From Rhizobium skierniewicense (GTDB lineage: Bacteria > Pseudomonadota > Alphaproteobacteria > Rhizobiales > Rhizobiaceae), in contig NZ_JACIDV010000005.1 in assembly GCF_014196515.1 (NCBI RefSeq), positions 248,001-312,000 of the forward strand: a stretch of 64,000 nt of DNA. The letters run 5' to 3'. Shown piece after piece: positions 48,268 to 57,701 of the stretch (positions within the stretch are counted from its first letter, which is position 1; each line of letters begins with the position of its first letter). The notes under the pieces are model-generated. The model searched no databases, was not told the origin of the DNA, and was given only the letters and a program-made list of their open reading frames with translations. The position numbers were made by a program, and so were the translations under genes.

Positions 48268-48307
48268 GTGTTTCAGGGAGAGGTAACCAACCGCGCCGCC
48301 TGAAACC

Positions 48308-50500
48308 TCACGAAACCTTCCGATGCTCCACCGGCGCATCCTGGGCGTCCAGCAGCGGCAATATCTCTTCCGCCGGAACAGGGCGCGAGAACAGATAGCC
48401 CTGCAATTCATCGCAGCCACACAGTTGCAGGATGGCGGCCTGGTCTTCCGTTTCGATGCCCTCTGCGGTCACAGGGATGCCGAGCGAACGGGCGAGCGCG
48501 ACGGTGGCTGTCAGCATTTCCAGCGAGCGACCACCCTCGTCCAGGGCCACCACCAGCGACTTGTCGATCTTCATGCGGTTAAAGCCGAAGCGGCGCAGAT
48601 AGCCGATGCTGGCAAAGCCGGAGCCGAAATCATCCAGCGCGATGCTCACGCCGATCTGCTTGAGCTTTTCGATGGCAGTCCCTGCCCGCTCGGGCTGGTG
48701 AATGAAATAGCCTTCTGTCATTTCCAGCATGACCCGCGTCGGCGCGATACTGTTTTGGTTTAGAATGGCCAGAACCTGGGCGGCAAAGAGCGGGTTTCTG
48801 AACTGGACAGGCGACACGTTGACGGCAAGCTTCACGCCCGGCCACGCGACGGCCTCGTGGCAGGCCTTGCGCAAAACGGCAAGGCCCAGCTGATCAATGA
48901 GCCCGCTGCTTTCGGCTGCAGCAATAAAAACATCCGGCGACACCGGGCCGTAACCCGCGCGGTTCCAGCGGGCCAACGCCTCGACACCGGTAATGCGGCG
49001 GGTGAGTGTGTTGACCACGGGCTGGAACACGACCTTGATCTCGTCCTGCTCGATGGCATATTTGAGGTCGGCCTCGAGCTGGTTCTTTTCCTCACGGCGC
49101 GTATCCATGTACGGCTCGTAGGCCATATAGCGACCGCGGCCGTTTTCCTTGGCCTCGTACATTGCCATATCGGCGCGGCGCAGCAGTTCCTCGCCGTCGA
49201 TATCGCCACTCTTTGCAACGGCGGTACCGATGCTGCAGCCAATGGCCGCCACCCGCTCGCCGATCATGAAGGGTTCAGAAAACAGCGTGAGAATGTCATC
49301 GCAAAGCTTGCGGCCTTCGATGCGGGCATCCGGGCCTTGCAGGACGACAGCGAATTCGTCTCCGCCCAGCCGCGCGAGCAAGGTCCCGTCTGGCACGAGC
49401 ACCTTCAAGGCCGCGGCAACACCCTTGATCAGCAGGTCCCCTGCACCGTGGCCGAAGGAATCGTTGACCTCCTTGAAGCCATCCAGATCGAGATAGATGA
49501 GATTGACGTAGCTGTTGTCCTCAGCCGATTGCAGCAGGTGCTTCCTCAGGCCTTGGAACAATCCGGTGCGGTTGTAGAGACCGGTCAGCCGATCGCTCAA
49601 CAGCTCGAGACGGGCAGACCGCTCGTCGCTTTTGAGCTTTTTGAGCGCCGCACTGCCAATGGCGATCAGCGCGAGGAAAAACAGGAGCGTGATGGCATTG
49701 GCGGCGAGAATGCGCGGTTTTACCTCACGCATGCTGATGTCACCCGGCATTTGCGACTTCCATGTCAGATTGCCCAGAACCTGCCCACGGGGATCCACGA
49801 TACTGACGAAGTAATCCGGTTGCGTGTCGGCGGGCTGCAGGGAAAGCCCGTTGAGGACGTAGGTATGCGCCAGCTTCTCGACCGTTTCCGTCGTCAAATG
49901 GCGCGCGAAGATCAGATACCGCCGCGCGGCCTCAGGCACGTCAAGCAGGCCGGATTTATTGCGCACCAAGGCGATACCCACGGCGGCGATACCGTCCTTG
50001 GTGCGCAGAAAACCCGCGACTTCGGGATCCTGCCCCAGCGGAACCGAACGCACCTTGTGGATCAAGCCCGTCAGGCCATCTCCGAAGTAGTCTGAAAGAG
50101 ACCATTCCGTTGGCATGCCCTTGCGGTAGGACATCAACACCTGATCATTGACGTCGATGAGGACAGCCGTGTCGAAAAGCTCGCTGTTGACGGTCATGTC
50201 ACCGTAATTGCTGATGAGCCATTCCAGACCATCGGGAGCATAGGCAAACCGTGCAGCGTCGTCCCAGGCCGCGTAATCGTTGAGGGTCGCGGTCAGCTGG
50301 TTGAGGAAGGTGGAAAGGGCACCGGATGTCGTTTCCAGCGAACGCTGTTCATCCAGCGCATTGGTGTTCTTGGCGACATCGCCCAGAGCGGACAGAATGA
50401 GGACGGTGACGATGACGACGACAATGGCAAGCGCAGACAAAACACCAGCCACGGCGGTGCTCCGGCCGATCGACAGTGTTCTGGCGTGCTTACGCGACAT
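48308..50500 (-). CDS. membrane sensor with GGDEF and EAL domains (c-di-GMP turnover)
   Basis: A protein of about 730 residues. Helix one is STAVAGVLSALAIVVVIVTVLIL; a periplasmic CHASE4-like sensor domain (YAAWDDAARFAYAP) follows, then helix two ILAANAITLLFFLALIAIG. The GGDEF domain has an intact RLGGDEFAVVL near residue 377 and the EAL domain an intact GVEALARW near 506, with DDFGSGFAS and AEGIET. Both synthesis and hydrolysis of c-di-GMP are therefore possible. In-frame starts at 50533 and further upstream exist; 50500 best fits a basic N terminus before helix one. Confidence 0.92.
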   Translation of the reverse strand: MSRKHARTLSIGRSTAVAGVLSALAIVVVIVTVLILSALGDVAKNTNALDEQRSLETTSGALSTFLNQLTATLNDYAAWDDAARFAYAPDGLEWLISNYGDMTVNSELFDTAVLIDVNDQVLMSYRKGMPTEWSLSDYFGDGLTGLIHKVRSVPLGQDPEVAGFLRTKDGIAAVGIALVRNKSGLLDVPEAARRYLIFARHLTTETVEKLAHTYVLNGLSLQPADTQPDYFVSIVDPRGQVLGNLTWKSQMPGDISMREVKPRILAANAITLLFFLALIAIGSAALKKLKSDERSARLELLSDRLTGLYNRTGLFQGLRKHLLQSAEDNSYVNLIYLDLDGFKEVNDSFGHGAGDLLIKGVAAALKVLVPDGTLLARLGGDEFAVVLQGPDARIEGRKLCDDILTLFSEPFMIGERVAAIGCSIGTAVAKSGDIDGEELLRRADMAMYEAKENGRGRYMAYEPYMDTRREEKNQLEADLKYAIEQDEIKVVFQPVVNTLTRRITGVEALARWNRAGYGPVSPDVFIAAAESSGLIDQLGLAVLRKACHEAVAWPGVKLAVNVSPVQFRNPLFAAQVLAILNQNSIAPTRVMLEMTEGYFIHQPERAGTAIEKLKQIGVSIALDDFGSGFASIGYLRRFGFNRMKIDKSLVVALDEGGRSLEMLTATVALARSLGIPVTAEGIETEDQAAILQLCGCDELQGYLFSRPVPAEEILPLLDAQDAPVEHRKVS

Positions 50501-50642
50501 CTGGCAGCATCTTTTTTCCCCTGAAGGCTGCATATTCCGCATCAAGTCTTCAAAAGGTATTAAAATACCGCCCGAGGCCGCACCAATCGCCACACGCTGG
50601 TGGCAAACATGACAACGTTTGTTGTTAGGGATAACCAATCGT

Positions 50643-50675
50643 AAAAAGACCTCCCCCACAAGCATGGGAGAGGTC
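50643..50675 (-). terminator. terminator after metQ
   Basis: On the minus strand a 9-of-10 bp stem (GACCTCTCCC / GGGGGAGGTC) is followed by TTTTT, about 27 nt past the metQ stop. Confidence 0.75.
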
Positions 50676-50701
50676 GTAAGAAAGGTCGATGAAAGAGCCG
50701 A

Positions 50702-51478
50702 TTACCAGGACGGAATGACCGTGCCGTTGTATTTCTCAACGATGAAGCTCTTCACTTCAGGGCTCTGGTAGGATTCCACGAGCGTCTTGACCCACGGTGC
50801 ATCCTTGTCCTGCGAGCGCACGGCGATGACATTGGCGTAAGGGGATTTCTCGCTTTCGATGGCGATGGAATCCTTCTTCGGGTTGAGACCGGCAGCTGTC
50901 GCATAATTGGTGTTGATGACCGATGCGTCGGTATCGTCAAGCGAACGCGGCAGCTGGGCGGCATCGAGTTCCACGAGCTGGATGTTCTTCGGGTTTTCGG
51001 TGATGTCGGCAGGCGTCACCTTGAGCCCCACGTCAGGGTTGACCTTGATCAGACCCTTGGAGGCCAGAACCAGAATGGCGCGGCCACCATTGGTCGGATC
51101 GTTCGGAATACCGATGGTCGCGCCGTCTTTCAGCTCGTCAAGGCTCTTCACCTTCTTGGAATAGACGCCCATCGGTGTCGTGATGGTGGTGCCGACGCTG
51201 ACGAGATCGAACTTGCGATCTGCGACCTGATTGTCGAGGTAGGGCTGGTGCTGGAAGGAATTGGCCTGGAGCTCTCCATCGGCCAGCGCCTGGTTGGGGA
51301 CGACATAGTCAGAGAATTCCAGGATTTCTATATCGAGACCCTTGGCGGCCGCGACCTTCTTGACCTGCTCCATGATCTGCGCGTGTTCCGCTGGTGTCAC
51401 ACCGATCTTGATGGTTTCGGCCAGCGCGCTACCCGCAAACAGGGCCGCGAGCGAAGCAGCGATGATGAGTTTTTTCAT
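50702..51478 (-). CDS. metQ: methionine ABC transporter substrate-binding protein
   Basis: A 258-residue NlpA/MetQ-family protein that captures methionine in the periplasm. Family parts include TIKIGVTPAEHAQIMEQV and NDPTNGGRAILVLASKGLIKV. The signal peptide (LIIAASLAALFAGSALA) ends in an A-x-A site and has no lipobox cysteine, so it should be soluble rather than a lipoprotein as in E. coli. ATG at 51478 follows AAGGAGACATCC. It is the last gene of metN-metI-metQ. Confidence 0.93.
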   Translation of the reverse strand: MKKLIIAASLAALFAGSALAETIKIGVTPAEHAQIMEQVKKVAAAKGLDIEILEFSDYVVPNQALADGELQANSFQHQPYLDNQVADRKFDLVSVGTTITTPMGVYSKKVKSLDELKDGATIGIPNDPTNGGRAILVLASKGLIKVNPDVGLKVTPADITENPKNIQLVELDAAQLPRSLDDTDASVINTNYATAAGLNPKKDSIAIESEKSPYANVIAVRSQDKDAPWVKTLVESYQSPEVKSFIVEKYNGTVIPSW

Positions 51479-51506
51479 GTGGATGTCTCCTTTACCTAGA
51501 CGTGTT

Positions 51507-52175
51507 TTAGTTTTTGCGATTGCGCTTGTCGAAGCTGCGGGCCAGCGCGTCACCGGCGCTTTGCACGATCTGGACAAGCACGATGAGAACGACGACGACG
51601 ACCAGCATCACATCCGGCATGAACCGCTGGTAGCCATAGCGAATACCCAGGTCACCCAGACCACCGCCGCCGACAGCGCCGACCATGGCCGAGTAGCCGA
51701 TGAGACTGACGAGCGTGAGCGTCAGCGCCAGTGTGATGCCGGGCCTTGCTTCCGCCAGCAGCACCTTGGTGACGATCTGAAGCGGCGTTGCACCCATGGC
51801 GCGGGCTGCCTCGATCAGGCCCTTGTCCACTTCACGGATGGCGGCTTCCACCAGACGCGCCACAAACGGCACGGTCGCGACCGTCAGCGGAACAATGGCG
51901 GCAGAGGTGCCAATGGAGGTTCCCGCCACAAGGCGTGTGAACGGAATGATGGCCACCACCAGAATAATGAAGGGCGTTGAGCGGGCGGCATTGACGATGA
52001 GCCCGATGATCCGGTTGATCATGGGTGCTTCAAACAGCTCTCCCTTGCCACTGGTGGCCAGAAAGATGCCGATGGGCAAGCCGAGCAAAGAGCCGACGAG
52101 ACCGGACACCGCCACCATGTGCAGTGTCTGGATCAACCCCTTCCAGAGAACGGTAAACAGCATATCAGGCGACAT
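51507..52175 (-). CDS. metI: methionine ABC transporter permease
   Basis: A 222-residue inner-membrane permease with five helices. The EAA-type loop that contacts MetN is [25 protein letters not shown]. The start at 52175 overlaps the end of metN by 11 nt, with GGAGG about 9 nt upstream; an alternative ATG at 52163 would begin just after the metN stop. Followed 28 nt later by metQ. Confidence 0.92.
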   Translation of the reverse strand: MSPDMLFTVLWKGLIQTLHMVAVSGLVGSLLGLPIGIFLATSGKGELFEAPMINRIIGLIVNAARSTPFIILVVAIIPFTRLVAGTSIGTSAAIVPLTVATVPFVARLVEAAIREVDKGLIEAARAMGATPLQIVTKVLLAEARPGITLALTLTLVSLIGYSAMVGAVGGGGLGDLGIRYGYQRFMPDVMLVVVVVLIVLVQIVQSAGDALARSFDKRNRKN

Positions 52176-53265
52176 AACCGAGCACCTCCGTCGCAAGGCC
52201 AGTTTCGGCATAAAAACGTCCGGCACGCGCTGTCACGTCAGGCGTTGCCGGATAGGACACCACCAGCGAGCCGTAAGGCTGGCCGGATATTTCCTCGATG
52301 GTACCAGCAAGAATATTCACGTCAGGGCCGATTTCCGCGACCAGCCGCGCCGTCAGCGGCTGAAAGGCCGTATCGCCGAAGAAGACGAGACGCACCAGCA
52401 CGCGGTCGCCGGGCGCAGCATCCGGCTTCAAACCAGACGTGACCCAATGGGGCAGCTTCACCCCGACGGCGGATGATAGCAGGCTGCGGGTCGTCTCATG
52501 GCGCGGATTGGTGAAGATGTCGAAAGTGCTGCCCGCTTCCACGATCAGACCCTTGTCGATGACCGCCACCTGTGAGGCGATGGTCTTCACCACCTCCATC
52601 TCATGGGTGATGAGAAGGACGGTGAGGCCGAGCTCGGCATTGATCTTTTTGAGCAGTTCCAGAATGGATTGCGTCGTCTCCGGGTCGAGCGCGGAGGTCG
52701 CTTCATCCGACAGAAGAAGCTTCGGCTCGGTCGCCAGCGCACGGGCAATGCCAACGCGCTGCTTCTGACCGCCCGAAAGCTCTGCCGGATAGCGCTTGGC
52801 CTTGTCGCCAAGCCCGACCAGATCGAGCAGCGGCCCGACCTTGCGGCTGATCTCGGCGCGCGACACACCGGCGATTTCCAGGGGTAGAGCGACGTTATCA
52901 TAGGCCGTGCGCGAGGAGAGAAGATTGAAGTGCTGGAAGATCATCCCCACAGACCGGCGAAGGGTACGCAGACCAGGCTCATCAAGCGCGCCAACGTCCA
53001 CGCCATCGACCGCAACCCTGCCGGAACTTGGACGCTCCAGACCATTGACCAGGCGGATGAGGGTGGACTTGCCCGCACCGGAACGGCCGATGATGCCGGA
53101 AATAGAACCTCTGGGCACGATATAATCAACACCCGCAAGAGCGGTGAAGGATGTCTGTCTGCGGGGATCACCAAAGGTCTTGGTAACCGCCTCGAATGCG
53201 ACCATCGGGTCGCTGTGCACAGGACCGGATGGCGCGGAACCGGCAGATGAAGTGTGAGGTGTCAT
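52165..53265 (-). CDS. metN: methionine ABC transporter ATP-binding protein
   Basis: A 366-residue ATPase. Walker A is GRSGAGKST at 60-68, signature LSGGQKQR at 163-170, Walker [14 protein letters not shown] near 184-196. The C-terminal 90 residues form the NIL (ACT-like) domain that binds methionine and inhibits the transporter. ATG at 53265 is preceded by GAAGAG. A hairpin (CGGCAG/CTGCCG) lies about 40 nt upstream in the leader. Confidence 0.94.
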   Translation of the reverse strand: MTPHTSSAGSAPSGPVHSDPMVAFEAVTKTFGDPRRQTSFTALAGVDYIVPRGSISGIIGRSGAGKSTLIRLVNGLERPSSGRVAVDGVDVGALDEPGLRTLRRSVGMIFQHFNLLSSRTAYDNVALPLEIAGVSRAEISRKVGPLLDLVGLGDKAKRYPAELSGGQKQRVGIARALATEPKLLLSDEATSALDPETTQSILELLKKINAELGLTVLLITHEMEVVKTIASQVAVIDKGLIVEAGSTFDIFTNPRHETTRSLLSSAVGVKLPHWVTSGLKPDAAPGDRVLVRLVFFGDTAFQPLTARLVAEIGPDVNILAGTIEEISGQPYGSLVVSYPATPDVTARAGRFYAETGLATEVLGYVA

Positions 53266-53305
53266 AAAATGCTCTTCGAACGAAATCTGTTGTGTCGAAA
53301 CCCGG

Positions 53306-53455
53306 CGGCAGGGAAAGCCGCTTTCATGCTGCCGTGAGGCACATTCGACCAGGCAAGACATTCCTGAGCATTACAATGGACTTTCCTTGAACAAGCCGGA
53401 GCCTAGACGAGCCGGGATCGGCTGTGTGTATCGCAAACATGCCTGTCTGCGATAC
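53306..53455 (-). promoter_or_regulatory. hairpins in the metN leader
   Basis: Two stems in the 260-bp region before metN: CGGCAG-AAAG / CTTT-CTGCCG at 53306-53334, and an 8-bp perfect stem GTATCGCA / TGCGATAC with a 12-nt loop at 53428-53455. No match to known SAM riboswitch core motifs is seen by eye. They could be a promoter palindrome and a leader hairpin. The rest of 53266-53526 holds no gene. Confidence 0.35.
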
Positions 53456-53526
53456 CATTTTATAGGCATGATTTTTCAATTATGAGCGATTGCTGAAAAA
53501 ATTGACCTTATTTCACCATCAGTTGA

Positions 53527-54159
53527 TCACTTGATCGTCGTGACGAGCTCGTCCAGCGGACGGCGGACCTTCTTCAGATTGACGAGCCAGTCACCCTCTT
53601 CCTGACGATAGCCGAGCGGGAGAATGACTGCAGAACGCAGGCCCTTCTCACGAAGGCCGAGAATTTCGTCCAGCTTGTCGGGGTCGAAACCTTCCATCGG
53701 CGTGGAATCCACACCCTCGAATGCAGCCTGCGCAACGGCCATGGCGAAAGCGATGTAAGCCTGACGCGCGGCGTGCTGAAAGTTTACTTCGGCATCACGC
53801 TGTGGATAGGACGACAGCAGGGACTGACGATATTTTTCCCAGCCTTCGTTTTTGAAACCGCGCTCGTCATTGGTAAGATCGAACATGTGGTTGATGCGGT
53901 CTGCGGTGTAGGTGTCCCACGCCGCGAACACCAGAAGGTGCGAGCCTTCGGTCACCTGTGCCTGGTTCCAGGAAATTTCCTGAATCTTGGCACGGGTTTC
54001 CGGGTTGGTGACAACGATGATTTCGAAAGGCTGCAAGCCACTCGATGTCGGCGCCAACCGCGCAGCCTCGATGATGCGGTCGACCTTGTCCTGCGAAACG
54101 GACTTGGCAGGGTCCATCTTCTTGGTGGCATAACGCCAGTTCAATTTTTCGATCAGCAT
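53527..54159 (-). CDS. NAD(P)H-dependent nitroreductase-family oxidoreductase
   Basis: A 210-residue flavoprotein of the NfsB/NfnB type. FMN-binding parts are WRYATKKMDPAKSVS at the start, RLAPTSSGLQPFEIIVV and the late LGLREKGLRSAVILPLGYR. Members reduce nitroaromatics, quinones or flavins; substrate unknown. ATG at 54159 follows AAGGAGATTTTT. It is monocistronic; a long non-coding region with several hairpins lies upstream. Confidence 0.9.
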   Translation of the reverse strand: MLIEKLNWRYATKKMDPAKSVSQDKVDRIIEAARLAPTSSGLQPFEIIVVTNPETRAKIQEISWNQAQVTEGSHLLVFAAWDTYTADRINHMFDLTNDERGFKNEGWEKYRQSLLSSYPQRDAEVNFQHAARQAYIAFAMAVAQAAFEGVDSTPMEGFDPDKLDEILGLREKGLRSAVILPLGYRQEEGDWLVNLKKVRRPLDELVTTIK

Positions 54160-54738
54160 AAAAATCTCCTTGGGGGACCTCGCGATGTGGCGCGCCTGCG
54201 CCCGACCGGGATCTCCGTAAACCCAACACAGATAGGTCATGTTGCGCTGCACACAAGACGGCACGGACGCACAACCATACGAAATCGTCTCCGGTTCGCC
54301 TTATGAAAGGCGAACCGGAGGGATGATGAATGTCCGGCAAATGCATGTTGCATTGGCAGGTATGGTAGAGGTCTTGGCATTTGCCGGACCCGGTAACAAA
54401 GCGACTTTCACGATACCTATCGGAACGCCCGGTCCCTTGCCTGGCCAGTGGCAAGAGGTGGGTCCACGGAAACGGCCCTCTTTTTTAGAGCTGCCGCTTG
54501 TCGGTACCGGCTTTCAAACCGTGAGGGCGCCGCGCGTCGCACCCCTTTGCTTCGAAAGCACGGGCAGTATGCGGTGGGTTTAGAGCGTGTGGAGAAAAAA
54601 ATAATTTTATTTTTTGGCAGCTTCGCGAGAGCAACAGGCTCAAACGATCCGGACAACGCGAGACCATGCCTTGCCGTCCTCACCCCGCACCAGGTGCGGG
54701 GTGACGGGCCGTGCCTGCCACAAGGGCAGGCGACACCA
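54160..54738. other. 579-bp intergenic region rich in hairpins
   Basis: No gene supported. It holds: a perfect 14-bp stem with ATGA loop at 54289-54320 (CTCCGGTTCGCCTT and complement); TGTCCGGCAAATGC pairing with GCATTTGCCGGAC across 32 nt (54331-54389); CTTGCC/GGCAAG at 54436-54455; a T-run TCTTTTTTAG near 54479; an AT-rich block at 54594-54616; and a 25-nt palindrome TCACCCCGCACC-A-GGTGCGGGGTGA at 54680-54704, which lies 34 bp past the xylA stop. These look like repeat-derived elements. Confidence 0.65.
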
Positions 54739-56049
54739 TCAAACGTAGCGGTTGACCACGTTCTCAAGATATTCCTGACGCCCCGATTTTGGCTCAGGAT
54801 TGATGTTGTCGCGCTCGACCATCGCCGCGATCTCATCCAGCTTCAGCTCACCGCGCAAAAGCTTTTGAGCATCTGGCGAATCCCACTTGGCATAGCGGTC
54901 TGCCAGTGGCTGCGACAGGGCCTTGTCCTCGATCATCTTCGCCGCAGCCTTGAGGCCACGGGCGCAGCAATCCATGCCGCCGATATGGCCGATCAGCAGG
55001 TCGGCCGGGTCGAGCGACTGACGGCGCAGCTTGCTGTCGAAGTTGGTGCCGCCATTCTTGAAGCCGCCGCCCGCCAGCACGTGGTAATAGGCCAGCGCCA
55101 TTTCCGGCACGTTGTTTGGAAACTGGTCGGTATCCCAACCGGACTGGTAATCGTTGCGGTTCATGTCGATGGAGCCGAAAATGCCGAAGGCATTGGCCAT
55201 GGCCAGCTCATGCTCGAAAGAGTGGCCGGCCAGAATGGCGTGGCCCTGCTCGATGTTGACCTTCACTTCCTTGTCCAGACCGTGTTTTTGCAGGAAGGCG
55301 TAAACGGTCGCGACGTCGTAGTCGTATTGGTGCTTGGTGGGCTCCTGCGGCTTGGGCTCGATCAGGATCGTGCCTTCAAAGCCGATCTTGTACTTGTATT
55401 CGACCACCAGATTGAGGAAGCGGCCAAGCTGGTCCAGCTCGCGCTTCACATCGGTGTTGAGCAGGGTTTCATAGCCTTCACGACCGCCCCACAGAACATA
55501 ATTGGCGCCGCCCAGCGTCTTGGTGGCGTCCATGCAGGTTTTGACGGTCGCTGCGGAATAGGCAAAAACGTCAGGGTCCGGGTTGGTGGCGGCACCCGAC
55601 ATGAAGCGGCGGTTGGAGAAGAGGTTGGCCGTACCCCACAGAAGCTTGACGCCGGTGTCTGCCTGCTTCTGGCCGAAATAATCGACGATCTCGTTGAGGT
55701 TCTTCGTGTTTTCCGCAAATGTCTTGCCTTCGGGGCGCACGTCGGCATCGTGGAAACAATAAAACGGCGATCCGAGCAGCGAAAAGAATTCGAACGCGAC
55801 ATCGGCCTTCAGCTTGGCGGCCTGCATCGTATCTTCGAACCACGGACGCTCGAAAGTCTGGCCACCGAAAGGGTCGCCGCCCGGCCATGTGAAGGTGTGC
55901 CAATAGGCCACCGCAAAGCGCAAGTGGTCTTCCATCCGTTTCCCGCCGACGATCTCATCGGGGTTGTAATGCCGAAAGGCCAGCGGATTGGTGCTGTCAG
56001 GGCCTTCATATTTGATTTTCTGGATGTCGCCGAAAAAGCCTGTGGTCAT
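54739..56049 (-). CDS. xylA: xylose isomerase
   Basis: A 436-residue class II xylose isomerase, converting D-xylose to D-xylulose with two divalent metal ions. His100 and Asp103 lie in YCFHDADV, and Glu231/Lys233 in [15 protein letters not shown]; the metal ligands in [16 protein letters not shown] and [20 protein letters not shown] follow. ATG at 56049 has GGGAG about 9 nt upstream. It lies downstream of xylB, separated by a palindromic repeat of about 130 bp. Confidence 0.96.
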   Translation of the reverse strand: MTTGFFGDIQKIKYEGPDSTNPLAFRHYNPDEIVGGKRMEDHLRFAVAYWHTFTWPGGDPFGGQTFERPWFEDTMQAAKLKADVAFEFFSLLGSPFYCFHDADVRPEGKTFAENTKNLNEIVDYFGQKQADTGVKLLWGTANLFSNRRFMSGAATNPDPDVFAYSAATVKTCMDATKTLGGANYVLWGGREGYETLLNTDVKRELDQLGRFLNLVVEYKYKIGFEGTILIEPKPQEPTKHQYDYDVATVYAFLQKHGLDKEVKVNIEQGHAILAGHSFEHELAMANAFGIFGSIDMNRNDYQSGWDTDQFPNNVPEMALAYYHVLAGGGFKNGGTNFDSKLRRQSLDPADLLIGHIGGMDCCARGLKAAAKMIEDKALSQPLADRYAKWDSPDAQKLLRGELKLDEIAAMVERDNINPEPKSGRQEYLENVVNRYV

Positions 56050-56087
56050 GGTTGGTTTCTCCCTTTTGAACTCGTTGTTGTTGCAAA

Positions 56088-56220
56088 AGCCCCCTCTGCC
56101 TGCCGGCATCTCCCCCACAAGGGGGAGAGAATTCGAGGCACCAGTTCCACCCTTGCCGCAAAGCTTGATCGGGGCAGATAAGCCCCTCCCCCTTGTGGGG
56201 AGGGGTTGGGGAGGGGTTCT
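56088..56220. repeat. palindromic element between xylB and xylA (family A-like)
   Basis: About 133 bp with C-rich left and G-rich right ends. It includes the hairpins TCTCCCCC-ACAA-GGGGGAGA at 56110-56129 and CCCCTCCCC-CTTGT-GGGGAGGGG at 56183-56205. The left end (CCCCTCTGCCTGCCGGCATC) matches the arms of the elements at 4069 and 58830, so it is a shortened or rearranged member. Confidence 0.7.
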
Positions 56221-56228
56221 TTCTCAAA

Positions 56229-57677
56229 TCAGATGTTGCGGATTGCCGGATAAAGCGCTCGATATCGCTCATAAGCCTCCTCATAGGCATCGCCCAGCGC
56301 CGAAACCGGCTCGATCGTCTCCTCCGTTTCCGGCTGAGAACACACGACAACGGGGTCCACCCCGGTCGCGGCAATCAGGCCCAGACGCGCCGCGCCAAAG
56401 GCGGCGCCAAAGTCGCCCTCCGCCGGAATATCCACGGGCACCCCAAGCGATGTGGCAATCGAGGCCAGCCAGTAGCGCGAGCGCGAGCCACCGCCGATGG
56501 CGGTGACGCGGGAAATCGAGGTGCCTGCGGATTTCAAGGCTTCGAGATTGTCTCTGATGGCGAAGGTCACGCCTTCCATGACAGCCTGCGTCAGCGCCTT
56601 GCGGTCGCTTTCGTGAGATAGGCCGACGAAGGAGCCGCGAATGGCTGCGTCATTGTGAGGCGTGCGTTCGCCCGAAAGATACGGCGCGAAGGTGACGCCT
56701 GTGGGTGCCTTCAGCTGGTCGCCCAGTTCCGTTGAAAGATCGCCAGCGGATTTGCCCGTGATACCGGAATACCAGTTCAGCGCATCGGTGGCTGAGAGAA
56801 TGACGCCCATCTGGTGCCAAGTGTCGGGCAGCGCGTGGCAGAAGGCGTGAACGGCGCTTTCCGGCTTGGGCAGATAGGAGGCGTTGGCGGCAAACAACAC
56901 GCCGGATGTCCCGAGCGAAACGAAGGCGTGGCCTTCGGACACCGTGCCCATGCCGCAGGCGGACGCGGCATTGTCGCCTGCTCCACCCGCAACCACGACC
57001 TTGGCAGAAATGCCCCATGAGGAGGCAAGATCAGGGCGCAGCGTGCCGGCTTCCTCGGTTCCTTCCACAAGAGATGGCATATGGTCTTCAGTCAGGCCGG
57101 TGGCCTCCAGCAAGTCGGACGACCACTTGCGCGCGCCGGTATCGAGCCATGAGGTGCCCGCCGAGTCCGACATGTCGGACATATACTCGCCCGTCAGCCA
57201 AAGCCGCAGATAATCTTTCGGCAAAAGGACCTTCGCGACCTTGGCGAAAACGTCCGGCTCGTTATTGGCAACCCAGACAAGCTTGGGTGCGGTGAAGCCG
57301 GGAAACACGATGTTGCCGGTAATCGTGCGGAAACGTGGATCGGCATCGAGCTTTGCCGCTTCGGCGTGAGAGCGCGTGTCGTTCCATAGAATGCAGGGAC
57401 GCAGGACATCGCCCGCCGCATCCACCAGCGTCGCGCCGTGCATATGCCCTGACAGGCCGATGCCCTTGACTGCGGCCAGCTCTTTTGGGTGCTTCGCCTT
57501 CAGGCCAGCAATCGCTGTTTGCGTGGCGGTGATCCAGTCCGCCGGGTTCTGCTCGGACCAGCCATGGTGGAGGCGTGAAACGTCGAGCGCGCCATTGGCC
57601 GAACCGATGACATTCTGATCACCGTCGATCAGCAGCGCCTTGACGCCGGATGTTCCCAAATCGAGACCGAGATACAT
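56229..57677 (-). CDS. xylB: xylulokinase
   Basis: A 482-residue FGGY-family kinase that phosphorylates D-xylulose to xylulose-5-phosphate. The N-terminal phosphate-1 motif is YLGLDLGTSGVKALLIDGD; GLSGHMHGATLVD and the phosphate-2 motif with VSLGTSGVLFAAN follow; the adenosine region has TAIGGGSRSRYWL. A GGAGG site precedes the ATG. It lies 24 nt after the LacI-type regulator gene on the same strand, so the order regulator-xylB-xylA suggests one transcript interrupted by a repeat. Confidence 0.95.
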   Translation of the reverse strand: MYLGLDLGTSGVKALLIDGDQNVIGSANGALDVSRLHHGWSEQNPADWITATQTAIAGLKAKHPKELAAVKGIGLSGHMHGATLVDAAGDVLRPCILWNDTRSHAEAAKLDADPRFRTITGNIVFPGFTAPKLVWVANNEPDVFAKVAKVLLPKDYLRLWLTGEYMSDMSDSAGTSWLDTGARKWSSDLLEATGLTEDHMPSLVEGTEEAGTLRPDLASSWGISAKVVVAGGAGDNAASACGMGTVSEGHAFVSLGTSGVLFAANASYLPKPESAVHAFCHALPDTWHQMGVILSATDALNWYSGITGKSAGDLSTELGDQLKAPTGVTFAPYLSGERTPHNDAAIRGSFVGLSHESDRKALTQAVMEGVTFAIRDNLEALKSAGTSISRVTAIGGGSRSRYWLASIATSLGVPVDIPAEGDFGAAFGAARLGLIAATGVDPVVVCSQPETEETIEPVSALGDAYEEAYERYRALYPAIRNI

Positions 57678-57701
57678 GTTTCCTCCATTCCCTATGTCGT
57701 T

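Noticed and set aside
53266..53526. A SAM riboswitch upstream of metN.
   Set aside because: I looked for SAM-I and SAM-II core sequences on the minus strand and saw neither; only two generic hairpins are present.
54590..54620. The AT-rich block as a replication or attachment site.
   Set aside because: It is short, lacks repeated boxes and is not next to replication or integrase genes.
54448..56181. A 577-codon plus-strand frame opposite xylA.
   Set aside because: xylA on the minus strand has all catalytic motifs; the opposite frame has none.
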